From the NCBI GenBank assembly GCA_033439795.1, contig JAUTDP010000004.1, positions 3,844,001 to 3,908,000 of the forward strand: 64,000 nucleotides of DNA, given 5' to 3'. Shown here in pieces: positions 1 to 12,085 of this stretch. Under the pieces are notes generated by a model that saw nothing but the letters and a program-made list of their open reading frames with translations, was not told the DNA's origin and did not search any database. This DNA is from Sordaria brevicollis (taxonomy: Eukaryota > Ascomycota > Sordariomycetes > Sordariales > Sordariaceae). A program made the translations under genes and the position numbers. Numbering within the stretch: the stretch's first letter is position 1; each line of letters begins with the position of its first letter.

Positions 1-1238
1 TGGCAAAGAGCTATCGTTTTGGGGCACATACCTAGCGGCAGCAATAGTTATTACCTGAATTTCAGTTGCCACAAGAAAAATGACCGAATCATCAACCAAC
101 ACTTGCATCTTCCGGCGCATGCTGTCTGTAAACTCACGATGCAGGTTTGTGTACTCCGAGTTATGCAACAAGTTATGCAATATGCAATATGCTATACTAT
201 GCTATGCTACGCTTTTGCGACTTCTTCGCTTCGCTTAAACTTCCCAATAGATAAGAAAATCTTTTTCTCTTTCCCATTTGCGCGCCCTGACCTTTGTAAA
301 CCTCGAGTGACCTTGAACGCAATCCTTGCTTTGTCCTATCCAGCCCTCCTTCTATAAGACCGTTCCACATTTTTGTTCTTTTCGATCCCCAACTCTCTTT
401 CTCTCGTGTACGTGTGCAAATAAATAATAAGCGAACAAGACAGAGACAAGACAACACCTTGACCCAACCACCGCTCCGTCACCACCCAGATAAGAAAAGT
501 TTTGTGGAATATGTACAAAGGAAATCAGGAGGCGTGCCCTCTGCAAGAGGATGTGGTTGGTGGTGGCTTATTGTTGGGGTATGTATTGATAAAGAGAGTG
601 CCCTAAAGGGCTTTGCATATGAAACAGTAAAAAGAAGAAGATTATACCACCACCAAGAGAAATTTTTGTCTAAAGCGACGCCTCCCATTTTGGCGAACAG
701 AATATTGTGTGATGAGATGATAAAAGTGACGGGTCATGACAACATCAGTAGAAACAAAAAGATGTGGTATATGACAAGATAATAGGGGAGTTTTTGACGT
801 CAAGTCAGCCCGAAGTTGGTATATGGGTATGGTAGGTTGTGGGTATTGTATGTGTCTTTTGTCTTGTCTTGTCTTGCTTGCTTGTGTTGAAGAAGATTAC
901 AATAGTAAAAAAGAGCAATCGCTTGAGCGTTGCAGGTGTTGTTATACAGCAGCGGGGGAATGAAAGGGCAATTGCTTCCATGATGCCAGCAAGCAGATGG
1001 AGGATAGATGCGAAGGAGGTTGGATGAATGGACACATGCGAGTAAACAAGTGGATGAAAGAACAATATGTTCTGCTCAAGCTCAGCTCAGCTCAGTAGCT
1101 TCCCCTCTCCAAGTTCCGGTTATGATGGTTATGATGAACAGGATCTCCATCTACACCTCGACCTTCGAGGTTCAGGTTCAGGTTCAGGTCTAGGTTCAGA
1201 GGACCAAGAGCAAGTATGGACACGGGCCGAGGTGCACA
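1..1238. other. Left-edge non-coding stretch
   Basis: No supportable gene. Open frames here are short and lack domain-like composition. There is simple-sequence bias: repeats of cttgt around 860-885 and a short tandem of ggttca around 1168-1190. The right part probably holds the 3' untranslated region of the minus-strand TBC gene that ends at 1239. Confidence 0.5.
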
Positions 1239-4200
1239 CTACATCACCTCATCCGCCCGGGCTTGTTCGCGATCCCCCCTCCCTCTTCTACTAAACAGTG
1301 TTGACCCCTTCCGGTCGTCACCAGTGAGGTCCAGCCCACCAGCCACCGACCTGGACGCCGGATTTCCAACATGCGCAGCCGTGTTCAGCCGGGGTCCAGC
1401 CTCGCTCGCGGCCTCTTGCAGGGCCCTCCACTTCTGAATGTTATCGCGTCGTTCCTGTCGCTTCTCCTCCACCGCCTCCTGGGTCAGGTGCCCAATGCCG
1501 TTACGCCGCTTGTAGCAGGCGTCCATCAGCATGTTGCAGTCGATCAGGCGCCGGGGAAACGCTTGCACCACGCCGAACATCTCCATCGGATCCTGGACCG
1601 CCCTGATCTCGTTCTCGCCGAGCTTGAAGATGGTAAGGGCGATGCGGAACAGGGTGCGAGAGCCTTCGTAGAAGAACACGTCCCATACGCGCAGCACGGT
1701 TTCGATTGGGAGCGTTCCAATGAAACACGACATGAACCAGGCCGTCATGCACAGCGTGATGGCAGGAAGTCGGTTGGGATCGCTGATGCTGAGGTTCTTG
1801 CCGCCGTGCCTTACGCGGTTCCCTAACCGGTGTCTTTTGCTGGTGTTTGCTTCAAGCTCATCTCCGCCAATCTGCTTCCAGACGTTGGGTAGCGAATCTT
1901 TCAATGTTCCCATCAATACACCAAGATCGACCTTGGAGCCTTCCAAGCTCATCTCGTGAGTCCCTGGCAAGTACACTCGCGTGATGACGTTCAACAACCA
2001 GAATGCCTGCTCCTCGGTCTCGACAAAGAGAAGAAGCAAGCCGGCCAAGAAGTTTAGCGATTGGCAGTAACCGATCCGTGGGTTGTACAAGGCGAAGGCA
2101 TGGAGAACACGGCGCAGAGCGCTGATAATATCGGGCTCCTGGCGAGGGTCAGCCGGTTGAGTGACGCCCGGAATATGGCCACCGGCAGCCTGGCTGTCAC
2201 CGCCGGGTGTTGTTGATTGCGATTGTGGTGGCTTGAATCGTATGTTATCCGGGAACGTTCGGTGCAGATCCTTCTCGATATCCTCGCAGATCAACGGCTT
2301 TACTTCACCCCTTGCTCCTGGCAGCTTGCCTGGACCTTTCGGGTCCAAGCCTGCACGCCTGACCAAGTCGTCGTATACCCCTCTGTGCTTGCTGAGCAGT
2401 GCCGGTCCTCCAGCGTAGTAGAACCAAGCCGCGCCGCGCCAGTCGGGCGGAATGCCTTTCCTGATAAACCTCTTGGTTTTCGTGCTTCTTGGAGGAAATC
2501 TGTTCGGCCTGTCCGTCATGAGAGAGTTATCCTTGAGGAAAGCGATCCATTTCCTCCTGCGGCGTGCCAGGTATTCGCTGTATTGGGCATCCCAGGCATC
2601 ATACTGCTGGCGAGTAATATTGGCACTGGCTTTTCGAAATCCATATCGATCACGGCTGCCCGGTTCCTCCGGTGGCTCGACTGGCATATTAGCTGTTGGG
2701 ATCGGTGTTAGGATGGCGCGATATTGCTCCTCCTCTTCGTCCTCTTCTTGCGCATCATCATGGTCAGGAGTTTGGTCGGGGGTTTCCATCGGTTCCATCG
2801 ACTCCATCGAATCCGTCGGTGCCGTGGGAAGAGGACCTGACGCAACGGCTTCCTGGGCTTGCAAATCAATTACATTATCGCCATCCATCAACTTGGCTGA
2901 GTCGTGCTTCGCCGGATCCTTGGCGTCAGATTCCTGCCTCCTCCTTTCCACAGCCTCCTCGCTTACTGATTCCTGTCTCTGCTTCTCCATGAACTCGGTA
3001 ATGGACTGTTGCCGTTTCCTCTCCATGTCTTCGCTGATTGCCAAGCCAATATCCTTGGGCAGCGAGTTTTGTAGTCCCGATTTCCTAGCATTAAAGGCGG
3101 ATTGCCTCGCGGATTTTCGAGACAACGGTCGCGCTCCAGGTAAAGGCAATGGCTCGTCATCCATCGCCTCGAAGATTTTAGTCGTTCGGTCGGTGTCGGG
3201 GTCCGAATGGCTAGTGGCGGGTCGGGAGCTTTCGCCTAAAGGAAATACTCCGAGGTCCGGGTCGTAATGGTCGGTATCGTCCAAAAACCTTCGGCTCTTG
3301 CGGAACCCGATACTTTCAATCTCCGAGTCGTTAAAACCTCGCTCGTACATGACCATCACGTCCTCGATGCTCGGGCCGTCGTCGGCTATCGAATTCGTCC
3401 TCCAACTCGCGCGCGCATAGCCATTGATGATGGACTGCTCAGTGATGCTGTGTGTGGTTAGAATACTGCAGCGCTCTCCAGAGTTTGTCGCGAATGGAGA
3501 GCGAAAACTTGGCGGTCTGAATTCCTCGTGAATCCAGGCTGGTGGTTCACGAGCAGCCGGCGGGTAGAAGTTGTTGTAATTATTGTAACTGACAGGAGGC
3601 GCAGGCCTTGCAGGGAGTCCCGAAACACCGACAGGATGTGCAGGAAAGGGGCGTCTCATTACTGGGGGCGGCGGCTGCTGCTGTTGCTGCAGTTGGTCCC
3701 TGGCTGCGTTTTGGAGCTGGTCATTTGACGGACGTTTGGCAATCGAGGACGAAAACGTGCTTGACGAGTGCGAGGACGCAGTAGAGAAGCGACGGTGGTC
3801 CTGGGGCCACGATGGTTGATTAGGAGCTATGTTTTCGTTGTTGTATTGTTGTTGTTGCTGTGTCAAATGGTTGTTTGCATGATGATGATGCAGGCTGTCG
3901 AACGAAGGTTCGTGCTGATGCCGGATCGGAGGCGCCGCTCGTATGACGGAGATGTTCGAGTTCTTGGATCGTATTGAGGTGCTCGTCTTCCGCGGACGGG
4001 AGAAGTTCTCGACAACCATGACTGTGTCGGTGGTTGGCTGGCGCGAATGGGCAATTGACGAAGTGTAGCTGTGGGTAGGCGAGGTCGGTGTTAGGGGTAC
4101 TGGCGAGCGGCGCATAACCTCATCGTCGATCTGCTGACTTCCTCGGCCGATCAAGGGGAATTTCCGGGAAAACGGTCGTGATGGCGACGGTTCTGGTTCT

Positions 4201-5162
4201 TCTGGTATTTGTTGTTGTGATTGTTGCGAGTATCGTTGATGGTCACGGTCTTGGTGGTCACGGTCCTGCTGCTGCTGATTCTCGTCCGAGTCTTCGGGCT
4301 CGAGCGCCTCGGGTATAAAGGGGTGGGAGGAGAGGCCGGGAAATACGGAGCGCGGTGTCAGTCTCGGGGTGCCAGTGGGTGTGGTCGACTCGGCCCGTGA
4401 CCTTTGTGACGTGATGTGTTGTTGCTGGAATGGACTCGGAGGGACGGGCGAAACATTTCTCGAGCGTGCATCGATGGAATCCCAGCGAGGGGAGGCCGGG
4501 GTGCGGTTCGGGAGCGCCAGGGGCACAGGCCTGTGGTGATTCATTGCACGGGCATACTGGGTGCGCTGCGGCTGTTGGGAATGTAATGAATGTTGTTCGG
4601 GCGCTGAGGAGGTTATTGCTGGTGAAGTGCGACCATGTGGATGTCCATGACTCCCTCGACGCGGTTCCATGTGGTTGTGGTTCGGGCTCAGGTTTGGAGG
4701 GTGTTGCTGGAGAGGGTTGTAATACTGGACGGGATGATGGCTGTTGTTGAGGGCGCCGTGGGAGCCGTGGGAGCCGTGGGCGTGAGGGTGCTGTGAATGG
4801 TGCAACGGACCTGAAGCGGCGGCAGAGGCAGCGTCGTGTTTCGGCCAGGGTCCGGGTCCAGCATTGGTGTGAGCCGGAAAAGGGACACCAGCAGCGGCGC
4901 CATGGACTGGATTGACATTGGCACCAACAACATTGGCACTGTTGAACTCTGCGCTAGATGTGTTCGCATTCGCATGCCGACTCCGACCAAAATGACCAAA
5001 ATGGTGATGGTGACTTCGTTCCCGCTGTTGTTCGTTAGGAGGATGCATCATGCTGGTGATAGATGCTTCTTCCCCCAAGCCAAGGTCTGACTCCTGCTGC
5101 CGTTGTGTGCTGTGCTGTATGCTGTGCTGTATGTTTAGTTTCTGAGAAAAGGGATCAGTCAT
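1239..5162 (-). CDS. TBC-domain Rab GTPase-activating protein
   Basis: Uninterrupted 1,307-residue frame starting at ATG 5162. The first ~900 residues are low-complexity and disordered (His/Gln/Ser/Pro-rich, with CAG-type Gln runs). A TBC domain follows at about residues 905-1220. It opens with the typical RKGIPPDWRG entry. It keeps both catalytic fingers: the arginine in IEKDLHRTFPD (near residue 967) and the glutamine in YCQSLNF (near residue 1032). Known role of the family: TBC proteins accelerate GTP hydrolysis by Rab GTPases and so switch off steps of vesicle traffic. The target Rab cannot be read from sequence. The domain most resembles the yeast Gyp/Msb3 type (inference). A second Met pair near residue 38 could be an alternative start. 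No intron is needed. Confidence 0.93.
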   Translation of the reverse strand: MTDPFSQKLNIQHSIQHSTQRQQESDLGLGEEASITSMMHPPNEQQRERSHHHHFGHFGRSRHANANTSSAEFNSANVVGANVNPVHGAAAGVPFPAHTNAGPGPWPKHDAASAAASGPLHHSQHPHAHGSHGSHGALNNSHHPVQYYNPLQQHPPNLSPNHNHMEPRRGSHGHPHGRTSPAITSSAPEQHSLHSQQPQRTQYARAMNHHRPVPLALPNRTPASPRWDSIDARSRNVSPVPPSPFQQQHITSQRSRAESTTPTGTPRLTPRSVFPGLSSHPFIPEALEPEDSDENQQQQDRDHQDRDHQRYSQQSQQQIPEEPEPSPSRPFSRKFPLIGRGSQQIDDEVMRRSPVPLTPTSPTHSYTSSIAHSRQPTTDTVMVVENFSRPRKTSTSIRSKNSNISVIRAAPPIRHQHEPSFDSLHHHHANNHLTQQQQQYNNENIAPNQPSWPQDHRRFSTASSHSSSTFSSSIAKRPSNDQLQNAARDQLQQQQQPPPPVMRRPFPAHPVGVSGLPARPAPPVSYNNYNNFYPPAAREPPAWIHEEFRPPSFRSPFATNSGERCSILTTHSITEQSIINGYARASWRTNSIADDGPSIEDVMVMYERGFNDSEIESIGFRKSRRFLDDTDHYDPDLGVFPLGESSRPATSHSDPDTDRTTKIFEAMDDEPLPLPGARPLSRKSARQSAFNARKSGLQNSLPKDIGLAISEDMERKRQQSITEFMEKQRQESVSEEAVERRRQESDAKDPAKHDSAKLMDGDNVIDLQAQEAVASGPLPTAPTDSMESMEPMETPDQTPDHDDAQEEDEEEEQYRAILTPIPTANMPVEPPEEPGSRDRYGFRKASANITRQQYDAWDAQYSEYLARRRRKWIAFLKDNSLMTDRPNRFPPRSTKTKRFIRKGIPPDWRGAAWFYYAGGPALLSKHRGVYDDLVRRAGLDPKGPGKLPGARGEVKPLICEDIEKDLHRTFPDNIRFKPPQSQSTTPGGDSQAAGGHIPGVTQPADPRQEPDIISALRRVLHAFALYNPRIGYCQSLNFLAGLLLLFVETEEQAFWLLNVITRVYLPGTHEMSLEGSKVDLGVLMGTLKDSLPNVWKQIGGDELEANTSKRHRLGNRVRHGGKNLSISDPNRLPAITLCMTAWFMSCFIGTLPIETVLRVWDVFFYEGSRTLFRIALTIFKLGENEIRAVQDPMEMFGVVQAFPRRLIDCNMLMDACYKRRNGIGHLTQEAVEEKRQERRDNIQKWRALQEAASEAGPRLNTAAHVGNPASRSVAGGLDLTGDDRKGSTLFSRRGRGDREQARADEVM

Positions 5163-6104
5163 GTGCAGCTATACAAGCAAGCATCATCACATCCGGTGAT
5201 CCAGATTTAGACACACACACGCAAGACAGCCCGGCACGGCACCAACCCAGAAACAACAATCCAATCCAATCCCAGATGCCAACCCAGATCTGTATCGGCA
5301 GCTGCGCATCAACCAGCAAGCATCAAGTTAGGTTACCTAGCGTTAGGGGCAGCACTCAGTAGTGTGATGGAAACCGAACCGCGGACTGGAACTGTGACAC
5401 TCTTGGACAAGTAGTAGTATCGAGAGACTCCGGTACTCTGGGTGTCCAATCGAAGAGCCCGAATGCCCCAATGAGATGGGATGAAAAGCCGAATCTGGAT
5501 GAAAGTGGTGAAAAAGGCTGGGCAACTCAACCGGGCATCAACAGCTGGTAAGAGAGCAAGCAGCGAGACAAGGCAAGCTGGGCTGGGCTGGAACTGGAGA
5601 TTGCCAGAGTTGCTAGCTTCTTCGGAAGAAGTGGAAGAAAGGTTGAAAGGGGAGTTGCTAGGCTTGTGGGAAAGTGAGAAAGCCGAGAGAGCAGAAACCC
5701 ACTCGGCTCCTCTGGTCACAATTATTTTGTTGATATTTTCGCGTCCGCTAATTACCCACCCAAAATGAGGGACTGCCTGGCAACTGTACTGTCCGCAGTG
5801 GGTGGTCGACTGGTGGATTCCCACTGCACTTTGGTTAATTCATGTTTCTTATTCACAAAGTGGAACTGGATTTTTCAACTTGCATATTCCCGTCAGCCTT
5901 CAACTGCTCTATTGTGATATTACCACCCACTTAAAGCCTGAGATCATGCACTCTCTCACTCGGAAAAGGAATGTGAGCTTTGTGATAAAAAGGCAAGTGG
6001 CATATGGAGGATTGAAAGAGAACCGAACCCAACCCGTGGAAATTGTTCACTGTGTGCCTGAAAAGTTGGACTTCCCGTCTTAAGACCTAAAATTTCTGAC
6101 GTGG
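5163..6104. other. Upstream region of the TBC gene
   Basis: About 940 nt of normal-GC sequence between the TBC start and the RIP-mutated element. It should contain the promoter and 5' leader of the minus-strand TBC gene. Open frames on both strands here (up to about 160 codons) have no recognisable content. I see no RNA gene. Confidence 0.5.
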
Positions 6105-6110
6105 GATCCT

Positions 6111-6144
6111 TACGGAGGCCATTGTGTTGGTCGGTTTCAAAAAA
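6111..6144 (+). repeat. Left terminal inverted repeat of the 6.7-kb element
   Basis: Thirty-four nucleotides identical to the reverse complement of 12798-12831. Weaker similarity continues inward for roughly another 50 nt, for example cctacaggtatta here against cctgtaggtacta at the other end. The termini are much less mutated than the interior. Confidence 0.9.
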
Positions 6145-7800
6145 ACTTTGGTCACTACTAAAAAACGTTTAGCCCGTACGCGCAACTGGCCTACAGGTAT
6201 TAAGGTAAATAATAAACGCCCTACACGTATACACCTCTTTAGTAAATGAATATAAAGAATGTTTAAAACCCTTAACCTTATACTATATTTATTAACCTTA
6301 CACCATTCTACATTTTATAATAATAATACCATTACCGTTTAAAATGCTTTCTAATCGAATTATAGCCAAAGTAACCGCTACGGGACTTAGGGCGCCCGCG
6401 CCTCTACCTCCCTTACTAAATACCCCCTTATAATAATTTATATAAAAGGGCGAATCGATTACGAAAGGTATAAAAAATGCTAATAATATTGCTACAATAT
6501 AGGAAAATACTAATATTATATTATAGGAATTCTATTATATCCTTATTCGTATTTTTAACGAAGGTTTTAACGAAATTAGCGGTATTACTATTAAGCGAAA
6601 GGTAAATTCATTTATTAATATTGAAATAGGTTAATTAAATAGAATCGATATTAATTAAATATAAAAAATTATTCTTTATATTATTAAATTTAAATAATAT
6701 TAGGAGCCGTATTAGAAAGATTAATTAATATTAATTTTAAAGTTCTCGTGTATAGAATATTTTGTAAATTTGGCCTATTATCTTTTTACCCCTACCGAAG
6801 AGGAGAAAATTTGTAAATTATATAAATTCGTTATTAACCCCGGCCCTTTCGAAAGATATTTTTTTAATAATAAAGAAGTTTTCTAAAGCGTATATTTTAA
6901 TTATTATACGAAGTGCGAAGGATATATTTGTACTTTCCGTTAAAATAAATTTCTTTTATTTATTTTACTTTCGTTATATTTTAATATTATATTATAAAAA
7001 TCGAAGAAGAGGAAACCGCTACCGAGGCCGCCGAAGATAATAAGGGCCCCGAATTTAATATAAATAACGTCCGAAATGCTAATATTAAAGATATTAAGCG
7101 GGGTATTAAATAGGTTGGGAGGGTTTTAATTAATTACGTTAAAAGGGCGGAGGAATCCGGTTCCGATTAAATAAATTATATTTTAGGCTTTATTTTAAAA
7201 AAAAATTCGTTATATTCTAATTTATTTTAATTTTAATTTAAATTTTCTATATAATATCCCTATTATATAATTAATTATTACTTTTTTAAAATTTAAAAAT
7301 TAAACGTTAATTACCTTTAAATAACGTTATTATTCTTTAATTTATATTATTATAATTATTTTTAAAATATCCTATATATATTTTTAATAAGTATTAATTT
7401 ACCCTCTTCTTTTCTATTTTTTAATATAATTTCTTAATACTATAAAGTTATTAACGTTTTTTATAAATATTATTTAATAGAATATTTTACTTAGGAAATG
7501 TATAATAAATATAATAAGTGTATTATTATTAAAGCCCTTCTTCCTTTTTTATAACCTTTTATTATTATTATTATTGATAATAATTCTCTTACGCGTTTTC
7601 TTACTTACGGTTTAGGTAATTTGATTATAATTAATACCGTTAATAATTCTCTTAACCGCTCCTTTATTATCCTTTTTTACGTTCGCCTATTAAAGCGAAC
7701 CTTTATTTAATTAGGCGTTAATAATCGAAGTAGTACTTTATTCGAATTAAATAAAATTAATATTATTTATTAATAATTAATTACCGATTTATTTAATTAG

Positions 7801-8826
7801 AATAATAATATTCGTGTAAATAAAAATATTACCTTCTATTAATAATTTAAAGAAGTAAAGATTATTATAATTAAAAAGATTCTTATCTTTATAGACGTTA
7901 AAATTATCCGGATTTTAAAGATTTACTTTAAATTTTTTCCTTTTTATAATTATTATAATAATTATACTTATTTTATTTCCTAAATCGGTATTTAATTTCG
8001 TTTCGTATAAAATTATCCTTCTAATTTCGATATTAAAACGTTTAAATTCGTCGGTACTAATCTTTATTCGATTAATAATAAAATTTAATTTAATAATTTT
8101 GATTTCGATAAAATTAAATTTATTATTATTAAATAGCTTTAAATAAAAATCGAAATTATTAATAAAATTAAGAACGACGCGCCTTTAATTATTAACCTTT
8201 TATTAATTATTAAAATAACTGAAGAAATTAACGAATTTAAAAATTTAAATCGCGCTATTCCTAAGCGTATTCGTAAACGTATTATAAGCTTTAGTACCCC
8301 TTTTAATTTTTTATTAAAACGTTGTAAGCGGACTATTATTTCCGTTATTAATTAAATTATAATTTTTATTAAGGAAGAGTAAAACGTTAATAAATAGCGA
8401 CCGATTAAAAAGGAAGAGGCTATTACGCCCGTAAAAAAAGTTATACTTATTTTTTAAATTAAAAAGGAATTTTACTTAAGTATTTAACCTAAGGAAATAA
8501 TAATCGGTAATTTAAAGTAAAAATAAGCGGTAAAATAAAAATATATATAATTACCGCCGTTTTTATAATAGGAAATTATACTTTTAGAATAAATTAAGGG
8601 TGAGGATAATATAATTACGCCGGATAAAGTAGAAGATAAAATATTTTATAATCTCTTTAATAATTTTAATAACGTAATTAATTTAATTAATATTAATAAA
8701 GTATTAATTACGAAAGTAAATATATAAACCCTAAAGAAGTTAATTAACGTTAATCGAAGTAATAATATTTTGCTTGAAGACGTTGAAATACTACCTGCCC
8801 TTTCAATACGTAGTCGCAAACGTTAA
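7801..8826 (+). pseudogene. Relic coding frame inside the 6.7-kb element
   Basis: One reading frame keeps protein-like composition for about 1 kb, broken only by TAA/TAG codons of the kind RIP makes from CAA/CAG/TGG. Readable pieces include EEINEFKNLNRAIPKRIRKR from 8221 and, in the same frame, LLEDVEILPALSIRSRKR ending at the TAA at 8824-8826. The basic C-terminal end followed by a stop suggests the true 3' end of an old gene. I recognise no transposase domain, so the product could be the transposase or an accessory protein. Confidence 0.45.
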
Positions 8827-9007
8827 TTTCTATTTTTCTATAATAGAGTTTTATATAATAGAGTATATAGAAATAAAATTATTGTTTTGATTTTTATTTT
8901 TCCTTTTTTTAGTTTTTTTTTTTTCTTTTGCCTTTTTTTTTCTTTTTTAAAATATTATTTTAAATATATATATTTAAAGTAACGGTAGGAAAAATAATAA
9001 TAATAAT

Positions 9008-9068
9008 GTATAGTATAGTGGTTATAAAATTGAAATAACTTTTTAAAAGGTCGTGAATTCGAATAAGT
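9008..9068 (+). repeat. tRNA-like (SINE-like) relic, copy 1
   Basis: The stretch resembles a degraded tRNA gene: an A-box-like tagtatagtggttataa and, about 35 nt on, a B-box-like ggtcgtgaattcgaat followed by a T-rich tail. It lies in the middle of the dead transposon. A similar sequence sits at 9590-9660 in the opposite orientation. It could be a tRNA-derived SINE or a captured tRNA; RIP has removed too much to decide. Confidence 0.35.
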
Positions 9069-9461
9069 TTTTTTTCTTTTTTTAAAATATTATTTTTTTA
9101 ATAACTTTTTTTATAAGTAAATTATATATAATAATATTAATAAAAATATATTATTTTATTTAAATTATAAACTTTATTTATAAGTATTATATTTTAATAA
9201 TTTTTAAATTAAAATAATAAAGAAAAGAAATAAAAAAGGAATAAAAAAGAAAAAAAAGAATTAAAGGAAATAAATAAGTATTAAACGACGAAGAAGTAAA
9301 TACGAAAAGACTTTCTTATAATATATAATATTTTTATTTATAAATATTTATTTATTTGAAAATTATTAAAGAATTTAAAATTATAAATTTCTTTTTTTTA
9401 TTTTTATATATATTTATTTTAAAATATTCTTTTTAATATAATTACTAATAATAATAATAGA

Positions 9462-9498
<37 letters not shown>

Positions 9499-9589
9499 GA
9501 AATAGTAATATAATTATTATTATTTTTATAATTTTAATAAATAATTTATTAAATAAAAATAAAAAAGAAAAAAAAGAAGAAAAAAATAT

Positions 9590-9660
9590 TATTCGAATTC
9601 ATAACCTCTTAAAAGTTAATTTACTTTCTAAATTACTACGCTATAGTAATTGTTTTTACT
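9590..9660 (-). repeat. tRNA-like (SINE-like) relic, copy 2, inverted
   Basis: Read on the minus strand this resembles copy 1: actatagcgtagtaattta, then aacttttaagaggttatgaa followed by ttcgaataa and a T-rich tail. The two copies face each other about 520 nt apart between the two relic coding regions. Confidence 0.35.
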
Positions 9661-11839
9661 ATATTATAAAACCTATTAATTATATAATTACGTTCGTCCT
9701 GCACGTTAATTTACTTTAATTAATGTTTATAAATATTAATATATATTATTTTACGTTGTAAACTAATAATTTAATTTAAATTACGTTCCGTTATCTTTTT
9801 TTCAAATTAAAATTAATTATTTATAAAGTATTTATTATTTTATCGATATCCCCCCTAATATTTTTAATTAATTCCTTCAATTCCTTAAATCCTCCCGTCG
9901 GTATTTTGTATATATTTAATTACGGCTTTTATATAGAGCGGTAATACGCTTCAAATTTCGCCTGTAAATATTTATATTTTATATAAAAAGGCGATTCTTC
10001 CGAATTAATTATATAAAGCGTATAGTCCTTTATAAATTCCTTATATAAATTTATTATATTTTATAATAAATAGCGATTAAATTTAAAAGTATTTACTTCC
10101 GAAATTCTTTTTAAATATTTAAACCTTACTTAATTTAATTCGACGCGGTAATTAATCGCAATTTTTTTATTATAATCGTAATATAATTCGACGGGCTTTC
10201 CTATAATAATATAACGTTTTTAGCGTTAATTATAAATTATATACTAATTTTAATATTTAAGAAAAACCTTAAATTCGCTCCGGATTTAAAATATAAAGGT
10301 ATATAATAAAGTAATATAATCTTTAATCTTTCTATATATTTAAAAGTCTATATATTCGAATTTTTAGAAATATTTTTGCAAAAGTTAAATTAAAATTAAT
10401 TAATATTTTTTAAGAGAATTTATATTCCAAAATCGTCCGTAGCTATTACGAAATTAATTTTATTAATTTTCAATACGTTAATTCGCTATATTTTTTCTTC
10501 GTATAAAAATATCCGTTAAATATATTTATATATCGATTATCTACGTTAGTAATATTTAACTTTTATTAATAATATTATAATAAATAATAATATTTTCTAT
10601 TAATAGTCTTTATTCGAAGATTGTAATATATTCGGGTAAAATACACTTCGGCTTTAAAATTCTTAAATTTTATACCCCGAATATAAAATAATATATACCC
10701 ATTACGATTATATTCACCTTATTATTATAATTAAATTTAAATTAATAAAGGATAAAACTTCGTTCTTTAATTATTTTAACAAATTGCGCAAAAATAAATC
10801 TTTATATTATTCCCAATATATTAATATAAAATTAAAGGATATAACGAAAATAGGTATTAATATTTATATAAATTTTAATACCCTAACGTTATAATTTTAA
10901 ATATATATCGATATATTATATATAATTAGGGCCTAATATAATCTAACTTCCTTTTTTATATATTATATTTATAATCTTCTCCTTAATAACTTTAGGAAAG
11001 AAGTTTTTAAAGTAAATATAAAGTAATTCACAAAGAATAAAAAAGTTATATTATTCTTTAAAATAAAATTAGAATTCCTATTTACTTATACGGCGAATAA
11101 AGTGGGTAAAGTTATTACGGCGAACTTTTTCGAAAATTTCGCGGATTTAACGAAATTTTTCTTCTATTGTATTAAAAAAATATTTACAAAAGATTCCTAA
11201 ACTTTTACGTAGAAATTATAAACCTTAAGAAGAGATTTAGAATCCTTTTACCGTAAATAAATTAAAAATCTCTTCGTCGGTAATTATAATTTCGAAGTAT
11301 AATTTGTAAATTTCTTCTTTTAAATTTTCTATTATTTTTATCTTTAGTCCGGCTTTTTTAAAAACGTTATAATTTTTTATAAAGCGTTATAAAATTATAT
11401 AGGAAATATTAATACCGAAGGATTATTTAAAAATTTTATAAATATCGGGTATTATTTATTTATTTATATAAACGTCGAAAATAAAATCTTTATAAGGAAG
11501 AAAGTTAATATAGTAGCGATTTATTAGAATAATAGGAATTAATAGGGAAGTAGTAAAAAAAATATTAAAATTGCATAGAAAGAAGTATATTATAAATAAT
11601 AAAATTTAGCGGTAATAAAAAATTTTATAGGAGATTAATTAATTTTAAAGAATTTTAATTAATTTTAAAGGACGTTATATAAAATATTTAAATATTATTT
11701 AAAACTTTTTAATATAAATCAATTTTTTTTTTCAAAATTTATAATTATATTTCGAATTATTATTTTAAACGAATAAATTTTCCTAAATTTAAATTTTTTA
11801 TTAGCTAGGTATTATTAAAATAAATTAATAAAACCTTAT

Positions 11840-12085
11840 TTACTTTTTCGGAGTGCGGATTCCCTTTCCTTTTCTTTTTTTAGGGGTAATAGCGGCGGTG
11901 GCGGTAATAGCGGCCTCGGCTTCGTAACGGGTAATTTTAGTATTAAAAATCGCTTCGAATTTACGTAATTATTTAATCGTATATTTATTAAAATCGTTAT
12001 ACTTTTTTTAATACTTTTATTTACTTTTTTTCTCTTATTCTTTAACTATATATTCGGCGTCGATAGCAATTTTCCAAAAATATTT
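11840..12085 (-). pseudogene. Second relic coding frame in the 6.7-kb element
   Basis: A single minus-strand frame reads YFWKIAIDAEYIVKE near 12080-12040, then KFEAIFNTKITRYEAEAAI near 11960-11915, and ends at a TAA (11840-11842) after a Lys/Arg-rich tail. A few RIP-type stops interrupt it. It runs opposite to the 7801-8826 relic, so the element probably carried two converging genes. No domain is identified. The relic may extend further upstream. Confidence 0.4.

Noticed and set aside
2452..3267. 271-codon plus-strand frame
   Set aside because: Antisense shadow of the TBC protein; Ser/Leu-rich composition comes from the reverse of its codons.
5333..5824. 163-codon minus frame upstream of the TBC gene
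   Set aside because: No motif, overlaps the likely promoter, composition not protein-like.
9451..9500. Tandem ATA/ATT run that could be taken for a CRISPR-like or satellite array
   Set aside because: Simple triplet repeat inside RIP-mutated DNA; no spacers, and CRISPR is not expected in a fungus.
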